The translations under genes were made by a program, and so were the position numbers. Below are positions 9,756 to 18,882 of a stretch of DNA of 64,000 bases, piece by piece. This DNA comes from Planctomycetota bacterium (GTDB taxonomy: Bacteria; Planctomycetota; Planctomycetia; Pirellulales; UBA1268): contig QWOQ01000006.1 of assembly GCA_003669585.1 (NCBI GenBank), positions 218,460-282,459 on the forward strand, given 5' to 3'. The notes beneath the pieces are model-generated. The model searched no databases and was not told the DNA's origin. It saw nothing but the letters and a program-made list of their open reading frames with translations. How positions within the stretch are numbered: position 1 is the stretch's first letter; the number at the start of each line of letters is the position of its first letter.

Positions 9756-10343
9756 ATGGTGCTGATGTTCACAAGGGCTGCAACGTTTGCAGTGTCACTG
9801 ATGATTGCCACAGCGATGCTTGGACTTTGGATTGGTGATTTGCATGGTCAAACTGCCCCCGATGTATTGCGATGGGGAACGGTGCACAGGCTTTCCGGAG
9901 TACTCGCGGCCCTCATGGGAGTGCTCGTCAACAGCATGGCGGTCACGTATTTTATTGGTACGGGACGTTGGTGCCGAGAAGTTGTCGAAACCTATCAACT
10001 GTCGGAGCGGTTCGTTCATCGTTCGAAGGTGCTGAAGCAAAGAGCATTTCCGTTTGCGATTGCCGGTGTGTTTTTGGTGATTGCGATTATCATCCTTGGT
10101 GGAGCAGCGGATCCGGCAACAGGGCGACCCGGTACGCAGGCGTGGGTCACGCCGCATCTGATCGGATCGATCACCTGTGTGACACTGATTGCGATTTGTT
10201 TTTCACGTCAAGTCGACGCAATTCGCGATCAGCAAATACTGATTGAAGATGTGATGAAAAACGTCAAAACCATCAGGATTGATCGCGGCCTAGAGGTTGA
10301 CGATCAGGCAGTCACCGGCGAAAAAACGTCGCCGCAGGAATAG
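9756..10343 (+). CDS. Small multi-pass membrane protein of unknown function
   Basis: A 195-residue protein with about four hydrophobic segments: near 8-25, 42-67, 98-116 and 132-150. The loop between the second and third holds GTGRWCREVVETYQLSERFVHRS, and the C-terminal 40 residues are charged and cytoplasmic-looking. Several His lie near membrane segments (VHRLSG, TPHLIGS), so metal or heme binding is possible but unproven. The ATG at 9756 has GGAG eight bases upstream. It is convergent with the ZIP transporter, only 26 bases apart. I do not recognise the family. Confidence 0.75.
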   Translation: MVLMFTRAATFAVSLMIATAMLGLWIGDLHGQTAPDVLRWGTVHRLSGVLAALMGVLVNSMAVTYFIGTGRWCREVVETYQLSERFVHRSKVLKQRAFPFAIAGVFLVIAIIILGGAADPATGRPGTQAWVTPHLIGSITCVTLIAICFSRQVDAIRDQQILIEDVMKNVKTIRIDRGLEVDDQAVTGEKTSPQE

Positions 10344-10369
10344 CACCCGGTTGAATCCGAGATGAATCC

Positions 10370-11299
10370 TCATGCCGGTGGTCGTTCGATGTGTGGGCGT
10401 TCATGAGAATGCCCATGCGAATCACTATGGTCAGCGTGTCCGTGTTCGATAGCTCCGATGCCCCACGCCAACCCAATCCCACACGCCAGCGCAACTGATA
10501 AAAGAAGGCGATCATGACTGTGAAACTCCACTTCCGGAAGTAAATCAACTCCGGCAATACAAACAAAAGCACCGCCTGCAAGTGCCATCGCTGCACCGAG
10601 CACATCCCCGGAACGATCTCCAAGAAATCCAAGGCTCGCTTGAAAGAAAATCAGCCCCAGTGGAACCGTGAGGGCGTAGACGTAGGTGACTATCTGACGC
10701 GACTTGGCGTTCCAACCTGCGGAAACCATAAGTGTAGCGATGGAAAGCGAATCAAAAGGCTTATGAAGGATCACTGCTGCAAATGTCGCCGCGCCGGCCA
10801 GAAAAATGACACCATTTTCAGTATCAGCCTGCACGCTTGCGGCAATTGCCGCTCCATCGGCCAAGCTGTGGAGGGCCAATCCAGTAAACGCGCCACACCA
10901 AGCCCATCGTCCGGTCGATGTACCACGACGAGTATCTGTGGAAGCGTGTGAGTGATGGGTGCAGCCGGCATGATCGTCCGCTGAAGAGAGTGTTGTTATG
11001 GGGTTGTCTTGTTCACTGTGACCGTGGTGAGAATGACCATGAAATGCCCGTTCAAGAAGAAACATCACAAAGAAGCCGGCCAACATCCAGGCCATGGTAA
11101 TGTCGATTCGTTCATCAAGTTCGTAAAAAGCATGGGGAACAAGATTGAGGAGGCCCACTCCGAGCATCACTCCACCGGTAAACGACAAAAGCGTCTGCAT
11201 CGGTCGGTGTCCGAGTGAAAATAAAGCAGCAGTCGTTCCGCCGGCCACGGCGGCAAAAATAATCAGAATGCAATAAATGGTAGTAGTAAAGACAAACAT
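10370..11299 (-). CDS. ZIP-family divalent metal transporter
   Basis: A 309-residue polytopic membrane protein of the ZIP (ZupT/GufA) family, which imports or releases Zn2+ and related ions. The transmembrane metal site is visible as NLVPHAFYELDE in helix IV and LHSLADGAAIAA in helix V, matching the family HN/HS-x-x-(E/D)-G signature. A His-rich cytoplasmic loop (HGHSHHGHSEQ, then HAGCTHHSHAS) lies between helices III and IV and the C-terminus is also His-rich, both typical metal-sensing or buffering features. The ATG at 11299 begins the first helix; a longer frame to 11425 adds residues with no family character. Confidence 0.93.
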   Translation of the reverse strand: MFVFTTTIYCILIIFAAVAGGTTAALFSLGHRPMQTLLSFTGGVMLGVGLLNLVPHAFYELDERIDITMAWMLAGFFVMFLLERAFHGHSHHGHSEQDNPITTLSSADDHAGCTHHSHASTDTRRGTSTGRWAWCGAFTGLALHSLADGAAIAASVQADTENGVIFLAGAATFAAVILHKPFDSLSIATLMVSAGWNAKSRQIVTYVYALTVPLGLIFFQASLGFLGDRSGDVLGAAMALAGGAFVCIAGVDLLPEVEFHSHDRLLLSVALACGIGLAWGIGAIEHGHADHSDSHGHSHERPHIERPPA

Positions 11300-11504
11300 G
11301 CTTCTTGCAGAACGCTCATTGGGGGACGATGAATAGACGACGTGAGAGTGTCCAAGAAAGCCATGATGAGCATCTATGAACTCACCGGCAAGCCGTTGGT
11401 CTTTTTGATGCCTCAATACGTCCACGGAGCAGAGGCGACCTGCTTTCCTGAGGTTTCATGAGATCACTACGGATTTCAATGCGCAGGAAAAATTAAACCA
11501 ACGT

Positions 11505-12221
11505 TTATCGCCTCACCCAAGGTGTTGGCGTTGTTTGAATCGTGCGAGATGCCTGCTCCAGTTGTTGTTTTGCAATGGAAGTTTTTTCGCTCCAAGCGGC
11601 ATCCTGCGCCGTTGCAATTCCCAAAAGACCGGCGAGAACATACGTGAGTACGTTCGACCAGAGCGTGGGGCCGGCAAACTTGAGTGCCGTTCCGAATGAC
11701 TTTTTAAAACTCGGCCCGAACATCCCTAGCTTCACACTCCAAATTTCATCAAGGATGAGATGTGAAAGGAAACCAACGACCACTGCGCTACAAATAAAAT
11801 AGCGGTACAGCGGTTGTTCAGAAGAGAAGGCGAGGAACGCAATCTCTCCAGCAATCAATGCCGCAGGAAGACTGTGGAACATGCCGCGATGAATGGCAAA
11901 TCTTTTCAGCAATGTTGAGACGCCGAAACGAATCGTTAAGTAGATGGCGGCCCCCACAAGAATCATGGTTTCAAGAGGAAAACCCATCTGATGAAAGCGG
12001 TGAATCATCAACATTGGAACAACCGCGGCAGCAAATGCGCAGCTCTCGCGCAAGGGCACCCCAGGGCCGCTGTCGAGATCGGGGAGCATTCCCGAAACAC
12101 TACAAAGCCCGGCTGCTAATACGCACGTCTCTGGCGGAATGCCTCCCAAGTACCACGCCCCTGCACCGTAAGCCACGCCGACGATGGTTGAACCTGTGAT
12201 GTGGATTTTAAACCCGGGCAT
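11505..12221 (-). CDS. YdjM/DUF457-type membrane-bound metal-dependent hydrolase
   Basis: A 238-residue protein with four to five membrane segments, related to the YdjM/LexA-regulated membrane hydrolases. The family metal ligands are visible: His7 in GFKIHITGS, the Asp pair in GMLPDLDSG, the HRGMFHSLPA motif, and HLILDEIW. The start at ATG 12221 gives the usual family N-terminus (MPGFKIHITGSTIVG); a longer frame reaching 12332 has no such support. The substrate is unknown in the family. A small possible gene lies divergent upstream. Confidence 0.85.
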   Translation of the reverse strand: MPGFKIHITGSTIVGVAYGAGAWYLGGIPPETCVLAAGLCSVSGMLPDLDSGPGVPLRESCAFAAAVVPMLMIHRFHQMGFPLETMILVGAAIYLTIRFGVSTLLKRFAIHRGMFHSLPAALIAGEIAFLAFSSEQPLYRYFICSAVVVGFLSHLILDEIWSVKLGMFGPSFKKSFGTALKFAGPTLWSNVLTYVLAGLLGIATAQDAAWSEKTSIAKQQLEQASRTIQTTPTPWVRR

Positions 12222-12293
12222 AATCGACGGCCTTGCTCGTTGCGGGCCCCATGCGAACAAAAAAAGGATATCCGGAGAGTTTCTTCGGCATCG

Positions 12294-12500
12294 ATGGCAA
12301 TGGGTCTGGAGTGCGTTGACATCGAGCGGCACGACCTCCCATTCGATGCATTTCCCTGGCGTTCAAAGCTGAAGGGATCGCGAGTGACCATCGCTGTAAT
12401 GCAATGTCTCGACACGCTGGAGATCGGGGATTCTTTCCACACAAGAAAAACGTTGCCGTATGCCATGCGTCGCAGTGCAGGGTTCAAAATGGCAATTTAG
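12294..12500 (+). CDS. Possible small protein of 68 residues
   Basis: Lies in the 463-base gap between the YdjM-like gene and cvpA. The frame ATG-GCA-ATG-GGT to TAG has codon use like the real genes here and encodes a compact sequence with ECVDIERHDLPFDAFPW and IGDSFHTRKTLPYAMRRSAG. There is no good ribosome-binding site and the opposite strand is also open across most of it. I do not recognise the product. Treat it as a candidate only. Confidence 0.3.
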   Translation: MAMGLECVDIERHDLPFDAFPWRSKLKGSRVTIAVMQCLDTLEIGDSFHTRKTLPYAMRRSAGFKMAI

Positions 12501-12684
12501 TGCGGCAGATGTGCTCTTCGTACGTCGGCAAGGTCTTCCTATACTCCCCTCCCCCTGTGATCAGTCGTGTACAGATTTGGCGAAGTCGTCATGGGTTTTT
12601 TGTTTCACCTTCTGAATGATGTAGAGGGTGAATGCTTGCGCGTTTGGTTTATGAAGAACGACAGTCAGTGAAGGAGCCCCACCG

Positions 12685-13464
12685 GTGCTAAACGTCTCAC
12701 TCGATGGCTACGACATGGTCATGCTGGGAATTCTCGCGGCGGCCGCAGTCATTGGTTACTTCAAGGGAATTGTCTGGCAGATTGCATGGATCGCTGGTAT
12801 TGCACTGAGTTCGTTTGTGGCCATTCGATTTGCAGGACCGCTCACCCCATTTTTTGGAGATCAGGCACCTTGGAATCGTTTTATTGCCATGCTCGCCCTC
12901 TATGCGGGCACCTCGATTGTGGTCTGGCTTGTCTTCCGCATCATTTCAAAAGCGATAAATGCAGTGCATCTGTCAGCATTTGATCATCAGCTTGGTCTTC
13001 TTTTTGGTGCGGCAAAAGGCGCACTGTTTTGCATTGTGATCACGTTCTTTGCCGTCACATTAGCTCCGCAATACCGGGACCAGATTATTCATTCTAAAAG
13101 TGGTCGGATTGTGGCGCAGTTGATCGTGCAGGCCGACGCCTACCTTCCAAAAGAAGTTCATGACACCGTTGAACCGTACCTAAAGAAATTTGAGGAGCAG
13201 GTACAGGCTGCTGGCGTTACGTTTGAAAAGCCTATCGCAGGGGGTGGATCGGGCATGTCCCCGTTGGCTGCAATGTGGGAAGGGGTCAGTTCGGCCTCGG
13301 CCTGGGTTGGAACAGAGCAGGGGGGGCAGGGGGTTCAGAACACCGTCGGCACCCTTCCAGAGGGCTCGCGTTGGTATGTTCCGAAAGAACAAAATCCACC
13401 TCCAAGTTCGCCGGCTTCCTTTCGGCCAACAAACGCCAATCCCCTACCGCAATTTGGGCGGTGA
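12685..13464 (+). CDS. CvpA-family membrane protein
   Basis: A 259-residue protein with four hydrophobic segments in the first 150 residues and a Pro/Gly/Ser-rich tail, the layout of the CvpA family (colicin V production and envelope stress-linked proteins of unclear mechanism). The N-terminus YDMVMLGILAAAAVIGYFKGIVWQ is the typical family opening. The start is GTG at 12685, with AAGGAG at 12671-12676, eight bases away. The C-terminal 70 residues (GTEQGGQGVQNTVGTLPEGS onward) are likely disordered. It appears to be a single-gene unit. Confidence 0.88.
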   Translation: MLNVSLDGYDMVMLGILAAAAVIGYFKGIVWQIAWIAGIALSSFVAIRFAGPLTPFFGDQAPWNRFIAMLALYAGTSIVVWLVFRIISKAINAVHLSAFDHQLGLLFGAAKGALFCIVITFFAVTLAPQYRDQIIHSKSGRIVAQLIVQADAYLPKEVHDTVEPYLKKFEEQVQAAGVTFEKPIAGGGSGMSPLAAMWEGVSSASAWVGTEQGGQGVQNTVGTLPEGSRWYVPKEQNPPPSSPASFRPTNANPLPQFGR

Positions 13465-13473
13465 ATAAACGAG

Positions 13474-13698
13474 TCACTTCTGTTCCCAGTCGAGATTCGG
13501 GAACACTCTTGAATTGAAAAGTCTGCGGAGTTGGTCAATCTGCCAATCTGCCCAAGTGCGCATCGTTCGCTCCAATGCACTTCCGCAAAATTGTAAAGCG
13601 GAAGGGCGTCGGCCAATATCAGCGAAGATGCCAAACGCCTTGAGAGAAAGGAATCGATTTGCGTCTGTAAACGAGCCAAAAATATCAAAAAACCTCAA
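13474..13698 (-). CDS. Possible small protein of 74 residues (TTG start)
   Basis: In the 325-base gap between cvpA and accA. The frame has aromatic-rich, protein-like content (RFFDIFGSFTDANRFLSL, TMRTWADWQIDQLRRLF) and codon use similar to neighbours. The only possible start is TTG at 13698, with no ribosome-binding site and an in-frame stop about 60 bases further up. It lies directly downstream of accA on the same strand and could be a remnant or an unrecognised small gene. The product is not recognised. Confidence 0.28.
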   Translation of the reverse strand: MRFFDIFGSFTDANRFLSLKAFGIFADIGRRPSALQFCGSALERTMRTWADWQIDQLRRLFNSRVFPNLDWEQK

Positions 13699-13789
13699 CC
13701 GGACATAAGAGACATTATCGGACGTTGGGGAGTGGGATTGATGAATTGAGTAATGGACTTATTTATGTCGATCTGCTCGCTGCCGATGT

Positions 13790-14779
13790 TCAGGGCTTCG
13801 ATGGTTTGAGTCCTTCCGGTGACCGTTCGAGCACCTGACCCATCTGACGAAACTTTGTATACCGGGTAGCCAAGAGTTCGTTCGTCGGTTTGGCTACAAG
13901 TTCGCGAAGCGTTCGAACCAGAAAAGTCTTGAGACGGACTGCCATCTGGCGCGGATCTCGATGGGCGCCTCCAAGTGGTTCCTCAATAACCGAATCGATC
14001 ACATCAAATTCCACAAGATCCTTCGATCGAAACCGGAGTGATTTGGCAGCCTCTGCCTTGTAGTCGGCACTTTTCCAGAGAATTCCCGCACACCCTTCGG
14101 GGCTAATGACGCTGTAGTAAGCATGCTCAAGAACAGCGATTTTGTCACCCAGACCAATGCCGAGTGCCCCCCCGGAACCGCCTTCACCGATAACCACGCA
14201 GACGATTGGAACCGGAAGAGTTGCCATCAGAAACATGCTGTCGGCGATCACCAAAGACTGTCCGCGTTCTTCAGCACCGATACCGGGATAGGCTCCTGGG
14301 GTATCAATGAGACAGATCACAGGAAGGCCAAACTTTGCGGCGAGTCGCATTTTACCCATCGACTTTCGATAGCCTTCTGGATGTGCACACCCAAAGTGAC
14401 ACGCTTGACGTTCGGCAAGAGTTTTTCCCTTCTGGTGGCCGACGACAAGCACTTTGTATTGATCGAGTTTTGCAAATCCTGTGAGCATTGCTCGATCATC
14501 TCCAAACGAACGATCTCCATGCAATTCTACAAACTCGTCAAAGACCAGAGAGAGGTAGTCGCTGGTCTTTGGTCGATCAGGATGTCTTGCAACCTCAACG
14601 GTTTCCCATGGTGAAAGTTCTCGAAAAATTCGCTTTTTCATTTCGACGACGTCACGTCGAAGGCGGCGCAGTTCTTCCTGTTCATCAATGGATGTTGTGC
14701 GACCCTCAAGTTCGACTATTCGGTCTTCGCATTCGTAGATTGGACGTTCCAGTGAAAGTCGGTGTAGGCCTTTTGCCAT
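13790..14779 (-). CDS. accA: Acetyl-CoA carboxylase carboxyltransferase subunit alpha
   Basis: The 329-residue alpha subunit of the carboxyltransferase that moves the carboxyl group from carboxybiotin to acetyl-CoA, making malonyl-CoA for fatty acid synthesis. Landmarks are the N-terminal coiled segment, ARHPDRPKTSDY, the VVGHQKGK loop, PEGYRKSMGKM, and the oxyanion/CoA site IDTPGAYPGIGAEERGQ and IGEGGSGGALGIG. These match AccA throughout. The partner subunit AccD is not in this window, as is usual in many bacteria. The ATG at 14779 starts the family N-terminus. Confidence 0.97.
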   Translation of the reverse strand: MAKGLHRLSLERPIYECEDRIVELEGRTTSIDEQEELRRLRRDVVEMKKRIFRELSPWETVEVARHPDRPKTSDYLSLVFDEFVELHGDRSFGDDRAMLTGFAKLDQYKVLVVGHQKGKTLAERQACHFGCAHPEGYRKSMGKMRLAAKFGLPVICLIDTPGAYPGIGAEERGQSLVIADSMFLMATLPVPIVCVVIGEGGSGGALGIGLGDKIAVLEHAYYSVISPEGCAGILWKSADYKAEAAKSLRFRSKDLVEFDVIDSVIEEPLGGAHRDPRQMAVRLKTFLVRTLRELVAKPTNELLATRYTKFRQMGQVLERSPEGLKPSKP

Positions 14780-14897
14780 GGATGAATGTATCCTGAGAAT
14801 CGGTGAATTTTATTCGGGTTGAGAGCACAAACAGTCGCAGGGAATTTGCATCAAAAAAGTCTACTGTGTAAACGGGTTTGTAATCGATGCCAAAGAT

Positions 14898-15752
14898 TCA
14901 TTCGAGCTTCTGAAAAGGCTTGTCAAACACTCGAACAGCGGTGAGTTGGCAAAGCACGTCTTTCATCGAAGACGGACGCTGTGCAGGATCTTTGGCGAGA
15001 AGTTGCTTCACCAGCACGGCCATCGAACGAGATACGCTGCGGTTGACTGCGTCGACGACAGGAATTGATTGGGAGAGGTGATTGTTGAGCAGTTCATTGG
15101 TTGAAGAACCACAAAAAGGAGGTCTTCCACAGAGTAATTCAAAGATCATGCAGCCCAGCGAATAGATGTCAGCGCGACCATCCACTCGTTTTCCACGGAT
15201 CTGTTCCGGTGACATATAGCTCGGAGTTCCTTGGACTCGAATGCCCGGACAGATCAGACGCCCAACAAGGCCCGGAATTCGATCGGCGATTGCCAGATCG
15301 ATAAGCTTCACCGCCCCTTCGGCGGTCACAAGAAGATTGTCAGGCTTGATGTCGCGGTGCACCCAGCCGCGTTCATGCAAGTGATGAATGGCGGTGGCTG
15401 CCTCAATCGCAATGCGTGGAGCGACGGCAAGAACTGTTTCATGCGAGTCAAATATTCTCTTTTTTAAGGTGGGATGAGGAAAAAGTTCCATCACAAGATG
15501 GGGAATACCTTCCGCTTCATCGAGCCGATCAATGCGAATGACGTTGGGATGATTGGTCGATCGGCCCACACGCGACTCATGCGAGAGCAAGCGGCGTTGC
15601 TGTCGATCGCGGGCCATCAAAGGCGGCACGACCTTGATGGCGAGTCTTTTCTGAGAGGAGTCTTCGAGAACTTCCCATATCTGACAATGTCGCCCAGAGC
15701 CCAGCTGCTTTACAAGCAAAAGGGTACCGAGTCTTTCAGGAAGTTTTGTCAT
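14898..15752 (-). CDS. Compact serine/threonine protein kinase with a DLA in place of DFG
   Basis: A 284-residue Hanks-type kinase that consists only of the catalytic domain, with no membrane segment, so it should be cytosolic. The ATP Lys is Lys40 (RLAIKVV), the catalytic loop is HRDIKPDN (132-139), and SYMSPEQIRG marks the APE region. The Gly-rich loop LGSGRHCQIWEV is degenerate after the second Gly. The metal-binding motif reads Asp-Leu-Ala at 152-154, so the DFG Gly is replaced by Ala while the Asp is kept; activity is likely but not certain. It sits between accA and truA on the same strand, with 35 bases separating it from truA. Its targets are unknown. Confidence 0.92.
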   Translation of the reverse strand: MTKLPERLGTLLLVKQLGSGRHCQIWEVLEDSSQKRLAIKVVPPLMARDRQQRRLLSHESRVGRSTNHPNVIRIDRLDEAEGIPHLVMELFPHPTLKKRIFDSHETVLAVAPRIAIEAATAIHHLHERGWVHRDIKPDNLLVTAEGAVKLIDLAIADRIPGLVGRLICPGIRVQGTPSYMSPEQIRGKRVDGRADIYSLGCMIFELLCGRPPFCGSSTNELLNNHLSQSIPVVDAVNRSVSRSMAVLVKQLLAKDPAQRPSSMKDVLCQLTAVRVFDKPFQKLE

Positions 15753-15786
15753 GCGACATGCTCACGGAAAAACAGTTCGTGGAATT

Positions 15787-16740
15787 TCATTCCGGGTGGT
15801 CAATGATTTGCGATTGAATCAAAGAAGAAGAATAGTCCATCGGCATCTGTCCAGCGTCATCAGAAAAATCAATCCGCACAAGAACCAGACCCTGCGCGGG
15901 AGCGGTTGGGCCTGCATGTAGACGATTGTGAGACGCAAGAGCTTCTTGCATCCATTCGGGTGAACGTCGTCCCGATCCAACCATGACCAGCGAGCCCACA
16001 ATAATTCGAACCATGTTGTGAAGAAACCCATTTCCTTCAATCTCGATCCAGATTTCAGCGTCGGGTTGATCGTCATCGCAGGACACTCGTCGAATTGATA
16101 TCGAATAGATGGTTCGAACCTTCGAGAGACGCAACGACGGAACCTTTTCAAAACTTGTGAAGTCATGTTTTCCCAAAAGGTGCTCTGCTGCAGTTCGCAT
16201 CGCGTCGATGTTGAGTTGAGATCGGCACCGCCAGACCAGATGTCTTCCGAGGATGGGTGGCCAGCGAGGATCGTGGATTCGATAGCGATACATTTTTCGA
16301 ATCGCGGATCGAATCGGATCAAAACCACAAGCGGCTTCACGAATGTCCAACACGGCAATATCAGGCGGCAATCGAGCATTAATCGCACAAAAAAGTACAT
16401 TGAGAGTCAGTCGACTGCGGGTTTCAAAAACAGCCATCTGCCCAATCGCGTGAACACCAGCATCGGTACGACTGGAACCAACGGGCTTCGTGGATTCCCC
16501 GGTAATACTCTTGAGGGCCTCGGCAAGAGTCCCCTGCACCGTCATGCGTCCTGGTTGTATCTGCCATCCGCAGTAGCGAGTGCCCTCGTACGCCAGTCGT
16601 ACACAGATGGTGCGCAGCTTTTGATGCGACGTCGTTGAAAGGTCTTTCGAAAGAGGCTCTCCATGTGTGGCTTGTTCAGGCTGTGCGAATCCGATCCACC
16701 CGTCACGCGCCGGCCCCACCCTGCCATGCCCATTTGCCAT
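15787..16740 (-). CDS. truA: tRNA pseudouridine synthase A (positions 38-40)
   Basis: Converts uridines 38-40 of the tRNA anticodon stem-loop to pseudouridine. The core starts at about residue 44 (ICVRLAYEGTRYCGWQ), and the catalytic Asp lies in SSRTDAGVHAIGQ. The C-terminal half has the family HDFTSFEK and FLHNMVRIIVG segments. An N-terminal stretch of about 40 residues precedes the core and has no known role. The ATG at 16740 was chosen because GGTGAG lies just upstream; the asd stop is only eight bases before, so the two form an operon. Length is 317. Confidence 0.95.
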   Translation of the reverse strand: MANGHGRVGPARDGWIGFAQPEQATHGEPLSKDLSTTSHQKLRTICVRLAYEGTRYCGWQIQPGRMTVQGTLAEALKSITGESTKPVGSSRTDAGVHAIGQMAVFETRSRLTLNVLFCAINARLPPDIAVLDIREAACGFDPIRSAIRKMYRYRIHDPRWPPILGRHLVWRCRSQLNIDAMRTAAEHLLGKHDFTSFEKVPSLRLSKVRTIYSISIRRVSCDDDQPDAEIWIEIEGNGFLHNMVRIIVGSLVMVGSGRRSPEWMQEALASHNRLHAGPTAPAQGLVLVRIDFSDDAGQMPMDYSSSLIQSQIIDHPE

Positions 16741-16748
16741 GTTCTCAC

Positions 16749-17756
16749 CTATCCTCTGTGGGCTGTCAGAAGTTCGGCAATTTGAACAGCATTGGTTGCC
16801 GCTCCTTTGCGGAGATTGTCGGAAACACACCAGAGCGCGATGCTCTTTGGAGCGGAGGAATCCTCGCGAATTCTTCCGACGCGCACATCGTCTCGCCCGT
16901 TTGAATTACGAGGAGTTGGAAACTTGGAATTGAAGAGATCATCCTCGATCGTGATGCCTGGAGTTGCGGAGAGCAGGCGTCGAACCTCTTCGACGGAAAG
17001 TTTTCTTTCTGTTTCAATAATGATCGATTCGCTGTGACAATTCGCCACAGGTACTCGAACGCAGGTTGCGCATACACCAATCGAATCATCTTCAAGGATT
17101 TTCCGAGTTTCCAGAGCCATCTTTATTTCTTCGCTGGTAAAACCGCCATCTCGAGGAGAGCCAATTTGTGGAATAAGATTTCCCGCAATTGGATGACTGA
17201 AAATCTGCTGAGGCTCGACGGAGCCGGTCAACCACGCGGAGGTCCCCTGCTCCAGTTCACGTGACGCAGCTAAGCCGGCTCCACTCACGGCCTGATAGGT
17301 GCTGACCACAACTCGACGTACACGTGCCTTATCATGAAGGGGTTTGAGCACCATTACCATTTGCGTGGTTGAACAGTTTGGGCTGGCAATGATCCCACGA
17401 TGACGATCGAGAGCGTGTGGATTGATTTCCGGAATAACCAGCGGTACCGAAGGGTCCATTCGGAACGTGCCGCTTTCATCCACCACGATGGTACCGCGAG
17501 CGACCGCCCACGGGATGAATTCAGCCGCCACGTCATCGGGTGTACTGCCAATCGCAAGGGTGACACCGTCGAAGGCTTCAGGACAAAGAAGTTCTACGGT
17601 CAGCGGATTTCCTCCAACGAGAATGGTTCTCCCTACCGATCGCTCGGAGGCAAGCACTTTAATTCGTGATGCTGGAAATCTTCGACTGACAAGCAACTCC
17701 AAAATAATTCGGCCGACTGCGCCAGTCGCGCCCACAACGGCTACGGTTTCAATCAC
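16749..17756 (-). CDS. asd: Aspartate-semialdehyde dehydrogenase
   Basis: NADPH-dependent reduction of aspartyl phosphate to aspartate semialdehyde, on the path to lysine, diaminopimelate, threonine and methionine. The 335-residue product has the nucleotide-binding GATGAVG, the active-site Cys in SPNCSTTQ, the AVSGAG loop and the CVRVPVANCHSES segment with the catalytic His. The start GTG at 17756 is supported by GGAG six bases upstream; a TTG at 17768 is less likely. Diaminopimelate synthesis would link it to peptidoglycan. It is followed at once by truA. Confidence 0.96.
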   Translation of the reverse strand: MIETVAVVGATGAVGRIILELLVSRRFPASRIKVLASERSVGRTILVGGNPLTVELLCPEAFDGVTLAIGSTPDDVAAEFIPWAVARGTIVVDESGTFRMDPSVPLVIPEINPHALDRHRGIIASPNCSTTQMVMVLKPLHDKARVRRVVVSTYQAVSGAGLAASRELEQGTSAWLTGSVEPQQIFSHPIAGNLIPQIGSPRDGGFTSEEIKMALETRKILEDDSIGVCATCVRVPVANCHSESIIIETERKLSVEEVRRLLSATPGITIEDDLFNSKFPTPRNSNGRDDVRVGRIREDSSAPKSIALWCVSDNLRKGAATNAVQIAELLTAHRG

Positions 17757-17907
17757 GTGGATCTCCAAAGAAAGTCAGTGTTCGGTTCAGATGCTTGGAA
17801 ACAGATCGAAATAGATTGTGATCGCGTCCGTTGGTCTGAAAAGAGTACGCCCTTGGGGACGTTGAAAAAAGGTGTTCAAAAGAAAGATCAATGAATGGAA
17901 TTACCCC

Positions 17908-18882
17908 TTAGATCGGATCCGCAGGGTTCTGCGCACTCGCAGCCAAGGGCAACAAAAACGCTATGTTTGCGGCGAGCATGGCGAGACCAAATTCCAGCAT
18001 GCCCATCGCCAGACCAATTCCAATGTGGACAAAGATCGCCATGATGAGAACAAGCGGTCTGGTGAGTCGTGGCCAAATCAATGCCGCGTAGGAAACCTCC
18101 CAGAAGAGCGCCGTGAGCGTTATCGCATTGACGATGAGCGGATGGCTGGCAAGCCAGGTCAGATCGAGTGTGCGATATTGTGAATTGGCGACACTTCCCC
18201 AAATCGCCGTTCCCTCCCACCAACTTCCGCCGAGCAGTTTTCCAGTGCCGGCGAAACCGTAGAGCACACAGAGATGTACCTGCAGCAAGCGAACGGCAAC
18301 ATTTGCCCGAACGCTTGCCCGAGCACCGAGTGGAGTGAGAGAACGGCGATTGGGAAACCAGCGATCAAGAAGAATACGATCGAGAGACCATACTGCGCCG
18401 CAAGGTCCAATGGCCAACGAAAGAGAGATCATTCCAAGAACGTCATCGAGACCAAAAACACAAAGTGGTGCACGATTGACTGTTGAAATGAGTCCCAGCA
18501 GAGAAATTACAGAAGCAATCGGCGTGGCAAGTCCCAAGAGAAGACATACGGATGCGACTAGAGAAAAAATGGCTAATGAATATTGCATCTCAAGGGTATG
18601 AGCTGCAAAGTACCAACTCCATTGCCATGGCTGATCGTTCATCAACCATGTGTCAATGGCCGGAAGCCATCCACGAGAAGCAAAAAAACCTTCTACGTCC
18701 ATCAGCCACACAGCGTTGCTCCATACAAGCAGGCATCCGGTAGCAACGCGTATCGCTGCCAGTATGGTGGGATCTGCTGGCGTATACCAGAAACGATTCC
18801 ATCCGGAAGACCATTCATGTACCCAGCAAAGAATTGCGCAGCGAAGCGAGAGAACGGTGGAAGAAGATTTTGACAGGTTCAT
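17908..18882 (-). CDS. HTTM-domain membrane protein
   Basis: A 324-residue polytopic protein of the HTTM (vitamin-K-dependent gamma-carboxylase-like transmembrane) family, with about eight hydrophobic segments. The typical opening NRFWYTPADPTILAAIRV and the GLDDVLGM region are seen. Bacterial members have no proven substrate; a role in membrane redox or lipid chemistry has been guessed. It overlaps the gene upstream by 4 nt, and the two are probably translated together as a functional pair. The C-terminus ends about 150 bases before the asd start. Confidence 0.85.
   Translation of the reverse strand: MNLSKSSSTVLSLRCAILCWVHEWSSGWNRFWYTPADPTILAAIRVATGCLLVWSNAVWLMDVEGFFASRGWLPAIDTWLMNDQPWQWSWYFAAHTLEMQYSLAIFSLVASVCLLLGLATPIASVISLLGLISTVNRAPLCVFGLDDVLGMISLSLAIGPCGAVWSLDRILLDRWFPNRRSLTPLGARASVRANVAVRLLQVHLCVLYGFAGTGKLLGGSWWEGTAIWGSVANSQYRTLDLTWLASHPLIVNAITLTALFWEVSYAALIWPRLTRPLVLIMAIFVHIGIGLAMGMLEFGLAMLAANIAFLLPLAASAQNPADPI

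Noticed and set aside
12116..12487. Minus-strand open frame over the YdjM-like N-terminus
   Set aside because: It lies in another frame over the conserved YdjM start, and its composition is unlike a protein family.
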